From Agrobacterium tumefaciens (GTDB taxonomy: Bacteria > Pseudomonadota > Alphaproteobacteria > Rhizobiales > Rhizobiaceae): DNA of 64,000 nucleotides. Under the pieces are notes generated by a model. The model made no database searches and was not told where the DNA came from. It worked only from the letters and a program-made list of their open reading frames with translations. The stretch is taken from the NCBI RefSeq assembly GCF_005221325.1, contig NZ_CP039888.1, positions 1,116,001-1,180,000 on the forward strand. The letters run 5' to 3'. Position numbers and translations under genes: made by a program. This document shows positions 43,904 to 53,775 of this stretch, in pieces (the stretch's first letter is position 1; each line of letters opens with the position of its first letter).

Positions 43904-46228
43904 ATGAAGGCTGGTTCAAGATTTTTGAACGCTGTGTCGGCGGTTGCTCTGTCTGCCGGTGTTTCTTCGGTTGCGGGCCTTGGCGTGCTTGCCTCTGCTG
44001 GCGTTGCAAATGCAGCCGTCATCAGCAGGATTGATGTTCGCGGGGCCGAAAGGTCCGGCGCGGACTCCGTGCGTTCCAACATCACCATTGCGCCGGGTAA
44101 GAACTTTTCCAATTCCGACATCGATGAATCGGTGAAGCGTCTTTACGCCACTGGTTACTTCTCGAATGTCGCTATGCGCGTTTCCGGTAGCACGCTGGTC
44201 GTGACGGTCAATGAGAACCAGCTTGTCAACCAGGTGGTCTTCAACGGTAACCGCAAGATCAAGGACGACAAGCTCGCCGGCATCGTGCAGACCCAGCCGA
44301 TGGGCCCTTTCAATCAGGCAATCGTGACTGCGGATATTGCCCGTCTCAAGGAAGCCTATTCCGCCATCGGCCGTAGCGATGTGGAAATCACCACGCAGAC
44401 CGTTTCCGTCGGCCAGGGCCGTGTGAACATTGCTTTCGTCATCAACGAAGGCGAGCGCACGAAGATCGGCCGCATCGATTTCGTCGGCAACAATTCCTAC
44501 AGTGACGGTCGTCTGGCTGCTGTTCTCAATACCAAAAAGTCCAACATGCTGTCGTTCCTGACGCGTAAGGACGTTTATAATGAGGACAAGCTGCGCGCCG
44601 ACGAAGAGTCGCTGCGCCAGTTCTACTACAACCGCGGTTACGCCGACTTCCGGGTCGTGGGTTCCGAGGCCGTGCTTGACGAGTCCAAGAACGAATACAA
44701 CATCACCATTACGGTTGATGAAGGTCAGCGTTACAACTTCGGTGGCGTCGCAGTCGAATCGACCGTTCCGGGTGTCGATGGCTCGGAATTGCAGGGTCTC
44801 GTCGAAACCCGCCAGGGTGCAAGCTACAGCGCCAAGGAAGTTCAGCAGAGCATGGAAGCGATTTCCAAGCGCGTAGCCGGTGAAGGTTATCCCTTCGCCC
44901 GTGTTACGCCGCGCGGCGACCGCGACATGGCTGGCAACACCATTGGCGTGACCTACATCGTCGATCAGGGCGAGCGCGCTTATGTCGAGCGTATCGAAAT
45001 CCGGGGCAACACCCGTACGCGTGACTATGTCATCCGCCGCGAATTCGATATTTCCGAAGGCGATGCGTTCAACCAGACGATCATCACCGCGGCAAAGCGT
45101 CGCCTCGAAGCGCTCGGTTATTTCTCCAAGGTCAATATCTCGACCGCCGGCGGCAGCGCGCCTGACCGCGTCGTGATCGTGGTCGACGTTGAAGATCAGT
45201 CGACGGGTTCGTTCGGTATCGGTGCCGGTTACTCGCAGAACGACGGCGTGCTGCTCGAAGCATCTGTCGAAGAAAAGAACTTCCTCGGTCGCGGTCAGTA
45301 CATCCGTGTCGCCGCCGGTGCGGGTGAAGACGATGCGCGTACCTACTCGCTGTCCTTCACCGAGCCTTATTTCCTCGGCTACCGTCTGGCTGCAGGTTTC
45401 GACCTGTTCAAGAGCCAGAGCCGCAGCGAAGACTATTACGACTACGACGAACAGGGCTTCTCGCTGCGCGTGACCGCGCCGATCACGGAGAACCTCTCGA
45501 CGACGTTCAAGTATACCTACAAGCAGCTCAACTATGACGGCGAGGGCGACTGGGAAACCGGCAGCAACCTTGCTGAGCCGTACAAGGATCTGATCCGCGG
45601 CGGTGATTGGACCCAGTCCATCATTTCTAACACGTTGAACTACAATACGCTCGATGACCGCAACATGCCGCGTGAAGGCTGGCAGGCTGCTCTGACGAAC
45701 GAATTTGCAGGCCTCGGCGGCGATTCCGAATATTACAAGATTTACGCCAAGGCGCGTTATTTCTATACACTGTCGGATGAGTACGATGTCATCGGCTCGA
45801 TCACCGGTCAGGCGGGTCACGTCGTTCCGACGGGCGACAATCTGCTGGTCTTCGATCAGTTCAAGTTCGGCGGCCGTCAGGTTCGCGGCTTCAAGAACGA
45901 TGGTATCGGTCCGCGCATTGGTTCGGACGCCATCGGCGGCACGACCTATTTCGCCGCGTCTGCTGAAGTTACGGCTCCGATGCCCGGCGTTCCCGAAGAT
46001 TTCGGCCTGCGTCTCGCTGGCTTCGTGGATGCCGGTACGCTTTACGGCAACAAGGTCGCTAACAGTGCAGGCGTGAAGGATGACAACTCCATCCGCGCTT
46101 CTGCGGGTGTCGGCGTGATGTGGGCATCGCCCTTCGGTCCGATCCGTGTTGACTACGCAGTGCCGATTGCCAAGGAAGACTACGACGAGGAACAGCGTTT
46201 CCGGTTTGGCATGTCCAACACTTTCTGA
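43904..46228 (+). CDS. bamA: Outer membrane protein assembly factor BamA
   Basis: BamA is the essential core of the machinery that folds beta-barrel proteins into the outer membrane. The 774-residue precursor has a signal peptide (about 1-37, ending ANA), five POTRA domains (roughly 40-410) and a 16-stranded barrel ending in the required C-terminal phenylalanine (RFGMSNTF). The barrel VRGF motif appears as RQVRGFKNDGIGPR. It is first in the lipid A cluster. Confidence 0.97.
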   Translation: MKAGSRFLNAVSAVALSAGVSSVAGLGVLASAGVANAAVISRIDVRGAERSGADSVRSNITIAPGKNFSNSDIDESVKRLYATGYFSNVAMRVSGSTLVVTVNENQLVNQVVFNGNRKIKDDKLAGIVQTQPMGPFNQAIVTADIARLKEAYSAIGRSDVEITTQTVSVGQGRVNIAFVINEGERTKIGRIDFVGNNSYSDGRLAAVLNTKKSNMLSFLTRKDVYNEDKLRADEESLRQFYYNRGYADFRVVGSEAVLDESKNEYNITITVDEGQRYNFGGVAVESTVPGVDGSELQGLVETRQGASYSAKEVQQSMEAISKRVAGEGYPFARVTPRGDRDMAGNTIGVTYIVDQGERAYVERIEIRGNTRTRDYVIRREFDISEGDAFNQTIITAAKRRLEALGYFSKVNISTAGGSAPDRVVIVVDVEDQSTGSFGIGAGYSQNDGVLLEASVEEKNFLGRGQYIRVAAGAGEDDARTYSLSFTEPYFLGYRLAAGFDLFKSQSRSEDYYDYDEQGFSLRVTAPITENLSTTFKYTYKQLNYDGEGDWETGSNLAEPYKDLIRGGDWTQSIISNTLNYNTLDDRNMPREGWQAALTNEFAGLGGDSEYYKIYAKARYFYTLSDEYDVIGSITGQAGHVVPTGDNLLVFDQFKFGGRQVRGFKNDGIGPRIGSDAIGGTTYFAASAEVTAPMPGVPEDFGLRLAGFVDAGTLYGNKVANSAGVKDDNSIRASAGVGVMWASPFGPIRVDYAVPIAKEDYDEEQRFRFGMSNTF

Positions 46229-46277
46229 TATCGGCAGTCCAGAACTGCAACTTTGAACGTTCTGGAGTTTCCGGCTG

Positions 46278-47345
46278 ATGGAATACAACGCATTTTTTCC
46301 GCCCCACGAGGGACTGCGATTGAAAGACATCGCAGACCGTTTTGGGGCGGAACTGTCTGATGACACGGCGGGCGAGCGGATTATCAGGTCCGTTGCACCG
46401 GTCTACCGGGCAAAACCGGATCAGCTCTGTTATATTCTTTCTCGCAAGAGCAGCGAAGAGTTGCTGACCTGTGAGGCGGGTGCAGTCATTTGTGACGCGG
46501 CCCTGAAGAATCTGATTCCTCCCCATATTCCCGCATTGATATCGAAGACCCCGCATACGCTGTTTGCGCAGGTCGGTGCTCTGCTTCACCCCTCTGCCAT
46601 GCGGCCCTCGATCGTTGCGCCGATGGAAGCGGAAATTTCCCCGGCTGCGTATGTCGATCCGTCGGCGAAGCTTGAGCCGGGCGTCATCGTGGAACCGCTG
46701 GCCGTGATCGGCGCCGGTGTCCACATCGGCGCGGGTACACGCATTGGACCGGGCGTCGTTATTGGCCCCGATGTACAGATCGGCCGCGATTGCACGATTG
46801 CCGGTGGAGCAAGCATTCTGGTGGCGCTGCTCGGCAATAATGTCATTATCCACAACGGTGCACGCATCGGCCAGGATGGTTTCGGTTATGCGCCGGGTCC
46901 GCGTGGCATGTTGAAGATCGTACAGATCGGCCGGGTCATCATTCAGGACAATGTCGAGGTTGGCGCCAATACGACGATCGATCGCGGCACGATGGATGAC
47001 ACCGTTATTGGTGAAGGCACCAAGGTCGACAATCAGGTGCAGATCGGTCACAACGTTCGCATTGGCCGCCATTGCGGCATCGTCAGTGGGGTTGGTATTG
47101 CGGGCAGTACCCGCATAGGCGACGGTGTGATGATTGGCGGCGCAACCGGCATCAACGGCCATATCACTATTGGCGACGGTGTGCAGATCGCCGCGATGAG
47201 CGGTGTGGTTTCTGATGTTCCGGCTGGCGCCCGTTATGGTGGAATACCGGCGCGTCCGATGAAACATTTCCTGCGCGATATGGCCGATATTCTGGCGCGC
47301 GCCGAAGAGCGTGATAAAAAAACAGGAGAAAAAAACAATGGCTGA
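46278..47345 (+). CDS. lpxD: UDP-3-O-acylglucosamine N-acyltransferase
   Basis: LpxD adds the N-linked hydroxyacyl chain to UDP-3-O-acylglucosamine, the third step of lipid A synthesis. The 355-residue protein has an N-terminal uridine-binding domain and a left-handed beta helix built of hexapeptide repeats ([20 protein letters not shown]). Catalytic His lies in the [15 protein letters not shown] region. Its end overlaps the fabZ start. Confidence 0.96.
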   Translation: MEYNAFFPPHEGLRLKDIADRFGAELSDDTAGERIIRSVAPVYRAKPDQLCYILSRKSSEELLTCEAGAVICDAALKNLIPPHIPALISKTPHTLFAQVGALLHPSAMRPSIVAPMEAEISPAAYVDPSAKLEPGVIVEPLAVIGAGVHIGAGTRIGPGVVIGPDVQIGRDCTIAGGASILVALLGNNVIIHNGARIGQDGFGYAPGPRGMLKIVQIGRVIIQDNVEVGANTTIDRGTMDDTVIGEGTKVDNQVQIGHNVRIGRHCGIVSGVGIAGSTRIGDGVMIGGATGINGHITIGDGVQIAAMSGVVSDVPAGARYGGIPARPMKHFLRDMADILARAEERDKKTGEKNNG

Positions 47346-47805
47346 CGAAACGAAGGCGACGCTTGGCGCGGCTGACATTCTGGAAGTCATGAAGCTTTTG
47401 CCGCATCGTTACCCGTTCCTGCTGATCGACAAGATCATCGAGATCGATGGTAATAATTCGGCGATCGGTATCAAGAATGTGACGGTTAACGAGCCACATT
47501 TCACCGGCCATTTCCCGGACCGGCCGATTATGCCGGGCGTTCTGATCGTCGAAGCCATGGCTCAGACGGCAGGTGCGATATGCGCTCGCAGCCAGGGCGA
47601 GGGTGGTCACCTGGTCTACTTCATGACGATCGACAATGCGCGTTTCCGCAAGCCGGTGATCCCCGGTGATCGTCTGGAAATCCATGTCACCAAGCAGCGT
47701 CAGCGCGGCAATGTCTTTAAGTTCCACTGCGAAGCGAAGGTGGATGGCGCGCTTGTGGCGGAGGCTGATGTCGGTGCTATGATGATCCCCGAGGATCAGC
47801 AATGA
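47338..47805 (+). CDS. fabZ: 3-hydroxyacyl-ACP dehydratase
   Basis: FabZ dehydrates 3-hydroxyacyl-ACP in fatty acid elongation and competes with LpxA for hydroxyacyl-ACP. The 155-residue hotdog-fold protein has [14 protein letters not shown] with catalytic His, [22 protein letters not shown] with the glutamate, and [10 protein letters not shown]-like [14 protein letters not shown]. The ATG at 47338 overlaps the lpxD stop. Confidence 0.97.
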   Translation: MADETKATLGAADILEVMKLLPHRYPFLLIDKIIEIDGNNSAIGIKNVTVNEPHFTGHFPDRPIMPGVLIVEAMAQTAGAICARSQGEGGHLVYFMTIDNARFRKPVIPGDRLEIHVTKQRQRGNVFKFHCEAKVDGALVAEADVGAMMIPEDQQ

Positions 47806-48617
47806 GCACGATCGCGGCCTCGGCCAGAATTCACCCGACGGCCGTCATTGAAGACGGTGCGGTGGTCGGTGAAAACGTCGTCATCGGTGCGCTCAGCTAT
47901 GTCGGTGCGAAAGTCACCTTGCATGATGATGTCCGGCTGCATAATCACGCCGTGGTGTCCGGCCTGACGGTGATCGGCCGCGGATCGGTCGTTCATTCCA
48001 TGGCGGTCATCGGCGGCACGCCCCAGGCGGTTCGCCACGATGGTTCGGAAACGACGCTCGAAATCGGTGAACGCTGCGTCATGCGCGAAGGCGTGACTAT
48101 GAATGCCGGCAGCTCCGATGGCAGCGGCAAGACCATTGTCGGCGACGACAATCTCTTCCTCGCCAATTCGCATGTGGCGCATGATTGCCGCCTCGGCAGC
48201 CATATCATCCTGTCCAACAATGTGATGCTGGCTGGCCATGTTACCATCGAGGACCGCGCTATTTTGGGTGGCGGTTGTGCCGTGCATCAGTTCACCCGCA
48301 TCGGCCGGCAGGCTTTCATCGGCGGGCTGTCGGCGGTCAATTATGACGTCATTCCCTATGGCATGCTGAACGGCAACCCCGGCATTCTCGGTGGCCTGAA
48401 CGTCGTCGGCATGACACGCGCCGGCATCGAGCGCGCGGACATCCACAAGGTCAGGCGCGTCTACAAGGCGATTTTCGAGGCCGAAGGTACTATCCGCGGC
48501 AATGCGGCGGCTATCGATCGTAACGACTATCTGGATTGCCCGCAGGCGCTTGAAGTCATCGATTTCATCGGTGCGGGCAGCGACCGCGCAATCTCTTCGC
48601 CCAACCGGGGCAAGTGA
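47802..48617 (+). CDS. lpxA: UDP-N-acetylglucosamine O-acyltransferase
   Basis: LpxA catalyses the first step of lipid A synthesis, adding a 3-hydroxyacyl chain to UDP-GlcNAc. The 271-residue protein is a hexapeptide-repeat beta helix with [20 protein letters not shown] and the catalytic-histidine region [16 protein letters not shown]. It overlaps fabZ by four bases. Confidence 0.97.
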   Translation: MSTIAASARIHPTAVIEDGAVVGENVVIGALSYVGAKVTLHDDVRLHNHAVVSGLTVIGRGSVVHSMAVIGGTPQAVRHDGSETTLEIGERCVMREGVTMNAGSSDGSGKTIVGDDNLFLANSHVAHDCRLGSHIILSNNVMLAGHVTIEDRAILGGGCAVHQFTRIGRQAFIGGLSAVNYDVIPYGMLNGNPGILGGLNVVGMTRAGIERADIHKVRRVYKAIFEAEGTIRGNAAAIDRNDYLDCPQALEVIDFIGAGSDRAISSPNRGK

Positions 48618-48620
48618 GCC

Positions 48621-49502
48621 GTGACAGGCGGCGGGCGTCTCGCCATCGTGGCCGGCAGCGGCCAGTTGCCGCTTTATGTGGCCGCCGCTGCCCGTGAGAT
48701 GGGCGAGAACCCCTTCATCGTGCGCTTGCGCGATGATTCCCGTTTCGACTGGAGCGGTTTCGACAATGCCGTCATCAGCGTCGGCGATGTCGCGGGTCTT
48801 GGCCGTCTGCTGCGCGAAAACCAGGTAGACCGTGTCGTGTTGTCCGGAGCCGTGGCACGGCGGCCGGAATGGCGGGAAATCCGCCCCACCGCCGGCATCC
48901 TGCTAAAACTGCCATCCATCGTCAAAACGCTGCTGTCCGGTGGCGATGATGCGGTTCTGCAGATGGTGATCAAGATCATCAGCACGCTCGGCGCAAAAGT
49001 CATCGGCGCTCACGAAATTGCGCCCGGCCTGCTGTCAACGACCGGCCCTTTCGGCGGGCAGAAGCCTGCTGAAGAGGATCTGAAGGATATTCGCAAGGCG
49101 GCTGAGGCGGCACTTGCGCTCGGCAAACTCGATGTCGGGCAGGGGGCCGTCTCTGTCGGTGGCCGCATCGTGGCGCTGGAGGGTGTCGAGGGCACGGATG
49201 CCATGCTGGCGCGCGTCGCGGCGCTACGTGCCGAAGGGCGTATATCGCCGCGCCGTAAAGGCGTGCTGGTCAAGCTCTGCAAGCCGCAGCAGGATGTACG
49301 CGCCGATCTGCCGACCATCGGCATCGAAACAGTGGAAAATGCGAAAAAAGCAGGACTGGCGGGCATTGCCGTCGAAGCCGGGCGCGCGCTGGTGCTCGAT
49401 CGTGAGGCGATGTTGAAAGCAGCCGACGAGGCGGGCATATTCGTCTGCGGCATCGACACGTCACTCGGCGGAGATATGGTGGGCGGAGATATGATCGGAT
49501 GA
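48621..49502 (+). CDS. lpxI: UDP-2,3-diacylglucosamine hydrolase LpxI
   Basis: LpxI (DUF1009) cleaves UDP-2,3-diacylglucosamine to lipid X and UMP, and replaces LpxH in most alphaproteobacteria. The 293-residue protein shows LAIVAGSGQLPLYVAAAA, GAVARRPEW, TLLSGGDDAVL, and VKLCKPQQDVRADLPTIGIETVENAKKAGLAGIAVEAG. The start is GTG at 48621, three bases after the lpxA stop. Confidence 0.94.
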   Translation: MTGGGRLAIVAGSGQLPLYVAAAAREMGENPFIVRLRDDSRFDWSGFDNAVISVGDVAGLGRLLRENQVDRVVLSGAVARRPEWREIRPTAGILLKLPSIVKTLLSGGDDAVLQMVIKIISTLGAKVIGAHEIAPGLLSTTGPFGGQKPAEEDLKDIRKAAEAALALGKLDVGQGAVSVGGRIVALEGVEGTDAMLARVAALRAEGRISPRRKGVLVKLCKPQQDVRADLPTIGIETVENAKKAGLAGIAVEAGRALVLDREAMLKAADEAGIFVCGIDTSLGGDMVGGDMIG

Positions 49503-50683
49503 CGGTGGCATTAAAAGTGGCGGTGATTGCCGGCGAAGTATCCGGCGATCTTTTGGGCGCGGATCTGATCCGCTCGCTCAAAGCCCGATTTGCGGGCTCC
49601 GTCGAACTGGTGGGCGTTGGCGGCGAAGCGCTGGAGGCGCAGGGGCTCACCTCGCTGTTCGACTATTCCGAACTCTCCATCATGGGCTTCACGCAGGTTC
49701 TCAAGAAGCTGCCGAAACTCATTGCACGGATCAACCAGACCGCCGCGGCCATCGTGGCCGCGAAGCCGGATATTCTGCTGATCATCGACAGCCCGGATTT
49801 CACCCATCGCGTCGCGAAAAAAGTCCGCAAACAATTGCCGCAGCTGCCGGTCGTCAATTATGTCTGCCCGAGCGTATGGGCGTGGAAGGAATATCGCGCC
49901 ACCGCGATGTTGTCCTATGTCGACCACGTTCTGGCTCTGCTGCCCTTCGAGCCCGAGGCCATGCGGCGTCTTGGCGGCCCACCGACGACATTCGTCGGCC
50001 ACCGGCTCAGCGTCGATCCCGAAGTGCTGGCGGTGCGGCAGAAGCGGGCGGAGCGGCTTCTTCCGGAACCGGGCCAGCTGAAGACCATCCTTCTCCTGCC
50101 GGGATCGCGCTCCACTGAGACGACGCGGCTGATGGAGCCGTTTCAGGAAGCGGCAAAAGCCTTCGTGGAGCGCAACGGCCCCACGCGATTTCTGCTGCCC
50201 ACCGTGCCACGTCAGGAAAACCGTATCCGGGAACTGGCTGCAACATGGCCGGAAGAAATCAGGCCTCAGATCGGCGCCGACCCCGCATTTAAATGGAATG
50301 CCTTCGCGGCGGCCGATGCGGCAATCGCCGCTTCCGGCACCGTCATTCTCGAACTGGCGCTCGCCGGCGTGCCGACGATCTCTGTCTACAAGACCGACTG
50401 GATTTTCACCATGCTGAGCAAACGGGTGAAGACCTGGACGGGCGCGCTGCCGAACCTGATTGCCGACTACGCCATCATCCCGGAATATTTCAACGAGGTG
50501 GTACGATCAGGCTCGATGCTGCGCTGGGCCGAGCGCCTGTCTTCCGATACCACCGAACGGCGGGCGATGCTGGAAGGTTATGCGCTGGTGCAGCAGCGCC
50601 TGCATACGGACGTGCCTCCCGGCGAAACCGGCGCAGCCATTCTTCTCGATGTCCTGAAGACCAAAAATAGCCGCTTAGCCTGA
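49499..50683 (+). CDS. lpxB: Lipid A disaccharide synthase
   Basis: LpxB joins lipid X and UDP-2,3-diacylglucosamine to form the lipid A disaccharide. The 394-residue GT-B-fold protein has GEVSGDLLGADLIRSLK, IDSPDFTHRVAKKVRK, YVCPSVWAWKEYR, LLPGSRSTE and ASGTVILELALAGVPTISVYK. Its start overlaps lpxI by four bases. It ends the lipid A block. Confidence 0.96.
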   Translation: MTVALKVAVIAGEVSGDLLGADLIRSLKARFAGSVELVGVGGEALEAQGLTSLFDYSELSIMGFTQVLKKLPKLIARINQTAAAIVAAKPDILLIIDSPDFTHRVAKKVRKQLPQLPVVNYVCPSVWAWKEYRATAMLSYVDHVLALLPFEPEAMRRLGGPPTTFVGHRLSVDPEVLAVRQKRAERLLPEPGQLKTILLLPGSRSTETTRLMEPFQEAAKAFVERNGPTRFLLPTVPRQENRIRELAATWPEEIRPQIGADPAFKWNAFAAADAAIAASGTVILELALAGVPTISVYKTDWIFTMLSKRVKTWTGALPNLIADYAIIPEYFNEVVRSGSMLRWAERLSSDTTERRAMLEGYALVQQRLHTDVPPGETGAAILLDVLKTKNSRLA

Positions 50684-50776
50684 TCATATTTCTCCTGTCC
50701 GAGCGCCGGAATTTCGGTTCGTGGGCAGGTACATCTGCCGCCGATCGAGGCAGGCGAGGGCTCTGTTTTAGCGCAA

Positions 50777-50810
50777 CTGATCGTTAGGGCGGCACGCAGC
50801 TGATCATTAG
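50777..50810 (+). promoter_or_regulatory. Two near-identical 11-bp direct repeats
   Basis: CTGATCGTTAG (50777-50787) and CTGATCATTAG (50800-50810) differ at one base and lie 23 bases apart, about two helical turns, upstream of the GntR gene. They could bind a regulator on one face of DNA, but the factor is unknown. Confidence 0.4.
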
Positions 50811-50857
50811 ACGCCCGCGAGCTGCCAATTTTTCGTCTGGCACGGCTCTTGCTTTCA

Positions 50858-50873
50858 ATCTTGTATGCAAGAT
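50858..50873 (+). promoter_or_regulatory. Candidate GntR operator overlapping the start codon
   Basis: ATCTTG-TATG-CAAGAT is a perfect 6-base inverted repeat with a 4-base spacer, close to the TTGTATACAA-type sites bound by FCD-class GntR regulators. The ATG of the regulator gene (50865) lies within it, which suggests autorepression. Confidence 0.65.
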
Positions 50874-51575
50874 AGCCATACATCCGAAAGCGCCCAGAGC
50901 GCGGTAGAAGACGCCATCATCTCAGGCATTCTTTCCGCCCGCATTCGTCCGGGAACCCGCCTCAGCGAGAACCAGCTCGCCAGCCTTTTCGGCGTGTCGC
51001 GCACGCGCATCCGCGAGGCGATGATGCGACTTGAGACACGCGGCATCGTCACTGTCAGCCCACGCCGCGGCTGGTTTGTGGTGGAGCCTTCCGCTGAAGA
51101 ATCCATCAAGGTCTATGAGGCGCGCCGCATCATCGAATATGGACTTCTGCGCAATCTTTCCACTGTGAGCGCGGAAGGCATTGCCCTGCTTGCCGATCAT
51201 CTCGACGAGGAGAAGGTGGCGATTGCCAAAGGTGATCGCCAGCGCCTGACCTGCCTGATGGGTGATTTTCACATTCGCATCGCCGAAATCGCCGGAAACG
51301 ACATCATCGTCGAAGCACTCCGAGACCTCACGGCCAGAACCATCCTTATCTCCATGCTCTACCAGTCCGATTTCCATGCGCAGCAATCGCATGACGGGCA
51401 CTGCCGCATCTTCGAGGCGATCAAAGCAACCGATTTCCATGCCGCCGCCGAACTCGCTATCCGCCATCTCGACGAAGTCGAAACCGGTCTCGATCTCACC
51501 CGCAGGCCGGACCCGCTTTATGAGCTTCGTAACTCACTTTCATTGCAGCCCCTTTCCTCAAGCCCCAAGGAGTAG
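50865..51575 (+). CDS. GntR-family transcriptional regulator (FCD subfamily)
   Basis: The 236-residue protein has an N-terminal winged helix-turn-helix (GTRLSENQLASLFGVSRTRIREAMMRLETRGIVTVSPRRGWFV) and a helical FCD ligand domain, with the metal-ligand pattern suggested by DFHIRIAEIAGN, HDGHCRIFEAI and AIRHLDEVE. It is the first gene of a five-gene run with an amino acid ABC transporter and probably controls it. An inverted repeat over its start codon fits an autoregulatory site. Confidence 0.9.
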   Translation: MQDSHTSESAQSAVEDAIISGILSARIRPGTRLSENQLASLFGVSRTRIREAMMRLETRGIVTVSPRRGWFVVEPSAEESIKVYEARRIIEYGLLRNLSTVSAEGIALLADHLDEEKVAIAKGDRQRLTCLMGDFHIRIAEIAGNDIIVEALRDLTARTILISMLYQSDFHAQQSHDGHCRIFEAIKATDFHAAAELAIRHLDEVETGLDLTRRPDPLYELRNSLSLQPLSSSPKE

Positions 51576-51581
51576 TTTCCC

Positions 51582-52367
51582 ATGTTGTCCAGACGTTCAT
51601 TGCTCGCCATCGCTGCCATTTCCGCAACGCTTGGTTTTTCGCCCGCAGCTTTTGCCGATGCGCTCGGGGATATTTCCTCGCGCGGCACGATCCGCGTTGC
51701 GGTCCCGCAGGATTTCCCGCCCTTCGGCAGCGTCGGCACGGATATGGCCCCGCAGGGTTATGATATCGACGTTGCCAATCTGATCGGCGAGAAGCTTGGC
51801 GTGAAGGTCGAACTGGTACCGGTCACCAGCGCCAACCGCGTTCCCTATCTGCAGACCAACAAGGTCGATCTTGTCATATCGAGCCTAGGCAAGAATCCGG
51901 ACCGTGAAAAAGTCATCGACTTCTCCACGGCCTATGCGCCTTTCTTCAACGGCGTGTTTGCACCTGACTCGGTTACTGTGGCCAAGGCGGAAGATCTTTC
52001 GGGCAAGACCATCGGCGTTACCCGTGGCGCTGTCGAGGATCTGGAACTGACCAAGGTTGCTCCGGCCGACACGACCATCAAGCGTTACGAGGACAACAAC
52101 GGCACGATCTCCGCCTTCCTCGCCGGTCAGGTGGAAGCCGTGGCCACGGGCAATGTCGTGGCCGCCGCCATTCTTGCCAAGAACCCGCCGAAGCGTCCCG
52201 AGCTGAAATTCCTGATCAAGAATTCCCCCTGCTATATCGGCCTCAACAAGGAACAGCCGGCGCTGCTGGAAAAGGTCAACGCCATCATCGCGACTGCAAA
52301 GACTGATGGTTCGCTGAACACGATCGCGCAGAAGTGGCTGAAAACCGATCTTCCGAAGGATCTCTGA
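51582..52367 (+). CDS. Polar amino acid ABC transporter, substrate-binding protein
   Basis: The 261-residue protein has a signal peptide (about 1-26, ending AAFA) and the SBP family 3 fold: RGTIRVAVPQDFPPFGSVG, GYDIDVANLIGEKLGVKVELVPV, VDLVISSLGKNPDREKVIDFS. It should bind an amino acid or related solute in the periplasm. The substrate cannot be read from the sequence. AAGGAGTAGTTTCCC precedes the ATG. Confidence 0.92.
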   Translation: MLSRRSLLAIAAISATLGFSPAAFADALGDISSRGTIRVAVPQDFPPFGSVGTDMAPQGYDIDVANLIGEKLGVKVELVPVTSANRVPYLQTNKVDLVISSLGKNPDREKVIDFSTAYAPFFNGVFAPDSVTVAKAEDLSGKTIGVTRGAVEDLELTKVAPADTTIKRYEDNNGTISAFLAGQVEAVATGNVVAAAILAKNPPKRPELKFLIKNSPCYIGLNKEQPALLEKVNAIIATAKTDGSLNTIAQKWLKTDLPKDL

Positions 52368-52447
52368 CCAACCCGGCAAATCCATGCGCCGGTCCTGTCT
52401 GATCCCGGTCCGGCGCATGGTTTGTCCTCCCCGAAAGGATATATCGG

Positions 52448-53119
52448 GTGAAATACACATTCGATTTTGGATGGCTTCTCGATTATTACCCGCAGATCGC
52501 CAAGGGCATTGCCATCACGCTGGAATTGATTGCCATCGGCGGCGTTCTTGGCATCGCGCTCGGTATATTCTGCGCCTGGGTGCGCGCGCTCGGGCCCAAA
52601 TGGTTGCGGCCGCCGGTTGCGACCTATGTGGAGCTCATTCGCAATACGCCATTTCTCATACAATTGTTTTTTATCTTTTTCGGCCTGCCATCGCTTGGCC
52701 TGCAGCTGTCGGAACTGAGCGCGGCCAACATCGCCATGGTGGTCAATCTCGGAGCCTATAGCTGCGAGATCATTCGCGCCGGTATTCAGGCGACGCCCAA
52801 GGGGCAGTTCGAGGCCGGGGCAAGCCTTGCCATGACCCGTTTCGAAACTTTCCGCCATGTGGTGTTGGTGCCCTCCTTGCAACGCATCTGGCCTGCGCTT
52901 TCCTCGCAGGTGGTGATCGTCATGCTCGGCTCGTCGGTCGTGTCGCAGATCGCCGCCGAGGACCTGACTTTCGCCGCCAACTTCATCCAGTCGCGCACTT
53001 TCCGCGCTTTCGAAGCCTACATGGTCTCCACCATCATCTATCTCGTGCTGGCCATTCTGTTGAGGCAGGTGCTGGTCATGGGCGGCAACCTCATCTTTCC
53101 GCGCAGGAGTGTCCGATGA
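52448..53119 (+). CDS. Polar amino acid ABC transporter, permease
   Basis: The 223-residue inner membrane protein is a HisM/GlnP-type permease with about five membrane helices, YVELIRNTPFLIQLFFIFFGLP near the front, and the coupling EAA-like segment EAGASLAMTRFETFRHVVLVPSLQRIWPAL. Its end overlaps the next permease by four bases. An 80-base gap after the SBP gene may hold a weak attenuating hairpin. Confidence 0.92.
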   Translation: MKYTFDFGWLLDYYPQIAKGIAITLELIAIGGVLGIALGIFCAWVRALGPKWLRPPVATYVELIRNTPFLIQLFFIFFGLPSLGLQLSELSAANIAMVVNLGAYSCEIIRAGIQATPKGQFEAGASLAMTRFETFRHVVLVPSLQRIWPALSSQVVIVMLGSSVVSQIAAEDLTFAANFIQSRTFRAFEAYMVSTIIYLVLAILLRQVLVMGGNLIFPRRSVR

Positions 53120-53775
53120 TCGAATTCTCCACCTGGGATATTCTCAGAAACCTGCTGCTCGCCACGCGCTGGACCGTGCTGCTCTCGCTCGTTTCCTTTG
53201 CCGGCGGCGGTCTTGTGGCGCTGCTTCTGCTGTTCATGCGCATTTCCCGCAAAAAATCGATGCGGGTTTTTGCGCGCTATTATGTCGAGCTTTTTCAGGG
53301 AACGCCGCTTTTGATGCAGCTTTTCATCGCCTTTTTCGGCCTCGGCCTGGTCGGCATCGATGTGCCGGCCTGGCTGGCGGCGGGCCTGACGCTGATCCTG
53401 TGGGCGGCCGCCTTTCTCACTGAAATATGGCGCGGCTGTGTCGAATCTGTCGCGAAAGGCCAATGGGAGGCATCGGCAAGCCTTGCCATGGGCCGCCTGC
53501 AGCAGATGCGCTACGTCATCCTGCCGCAGGCCATGCGGGTGGCCATTCCGCCGACCGTCGGTTTCTTCGTACAGGTCATCAAGGGAACGGCCGTGACCTC
53601 GATCATCGGCTTCGTGGAATTGTCCAAGGCCGGCACGGTCGTCACCAACGCCACCTTCCAGCCCTTCACCGTTTATGGCCTCGTCGCCCTCATCTATTTC
53701 GCGCTGTGCTGGCCTCTGTCGAAGAGCAGCCAGATCCTCGAAAGGAAGCTCAATGTCGCTCATCGAAATCACTGA
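53116..53775 (+). CDS. Polar amino acid ABC transporter, permease
   Basis: This 219-residue permease is the second membrane subunit, with YVELFQGTPLLMQLFIAFFGLGLVG and the coupling segment EASASLAMGRLQQMRYVILPQAMRVAIPPTVGF. It overlaps the previous permease (ATGATG) and the ATPase gene that follows, so the three are translationally coupled. Confidence 0.92.
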   Translation: MIEFSTWDILRNLLLATRWTVLLSLVSFAGGGLVALLLLFMRISRKKSMRVFARYYVELFQGTPLLMQLFIAFFGLGLVGIDVPAWLAAGLTLILWAAAFLTEIWRGCVESVAKGQWEASASLAMGRLQQMRYVILPQAMRVAIPPTVGFFVQVIKGTAVTSIIGFVELSKAGTVVTNATFQPFTVYGLVALIYFALCWPLSKSSQILERKLNVAHRNH

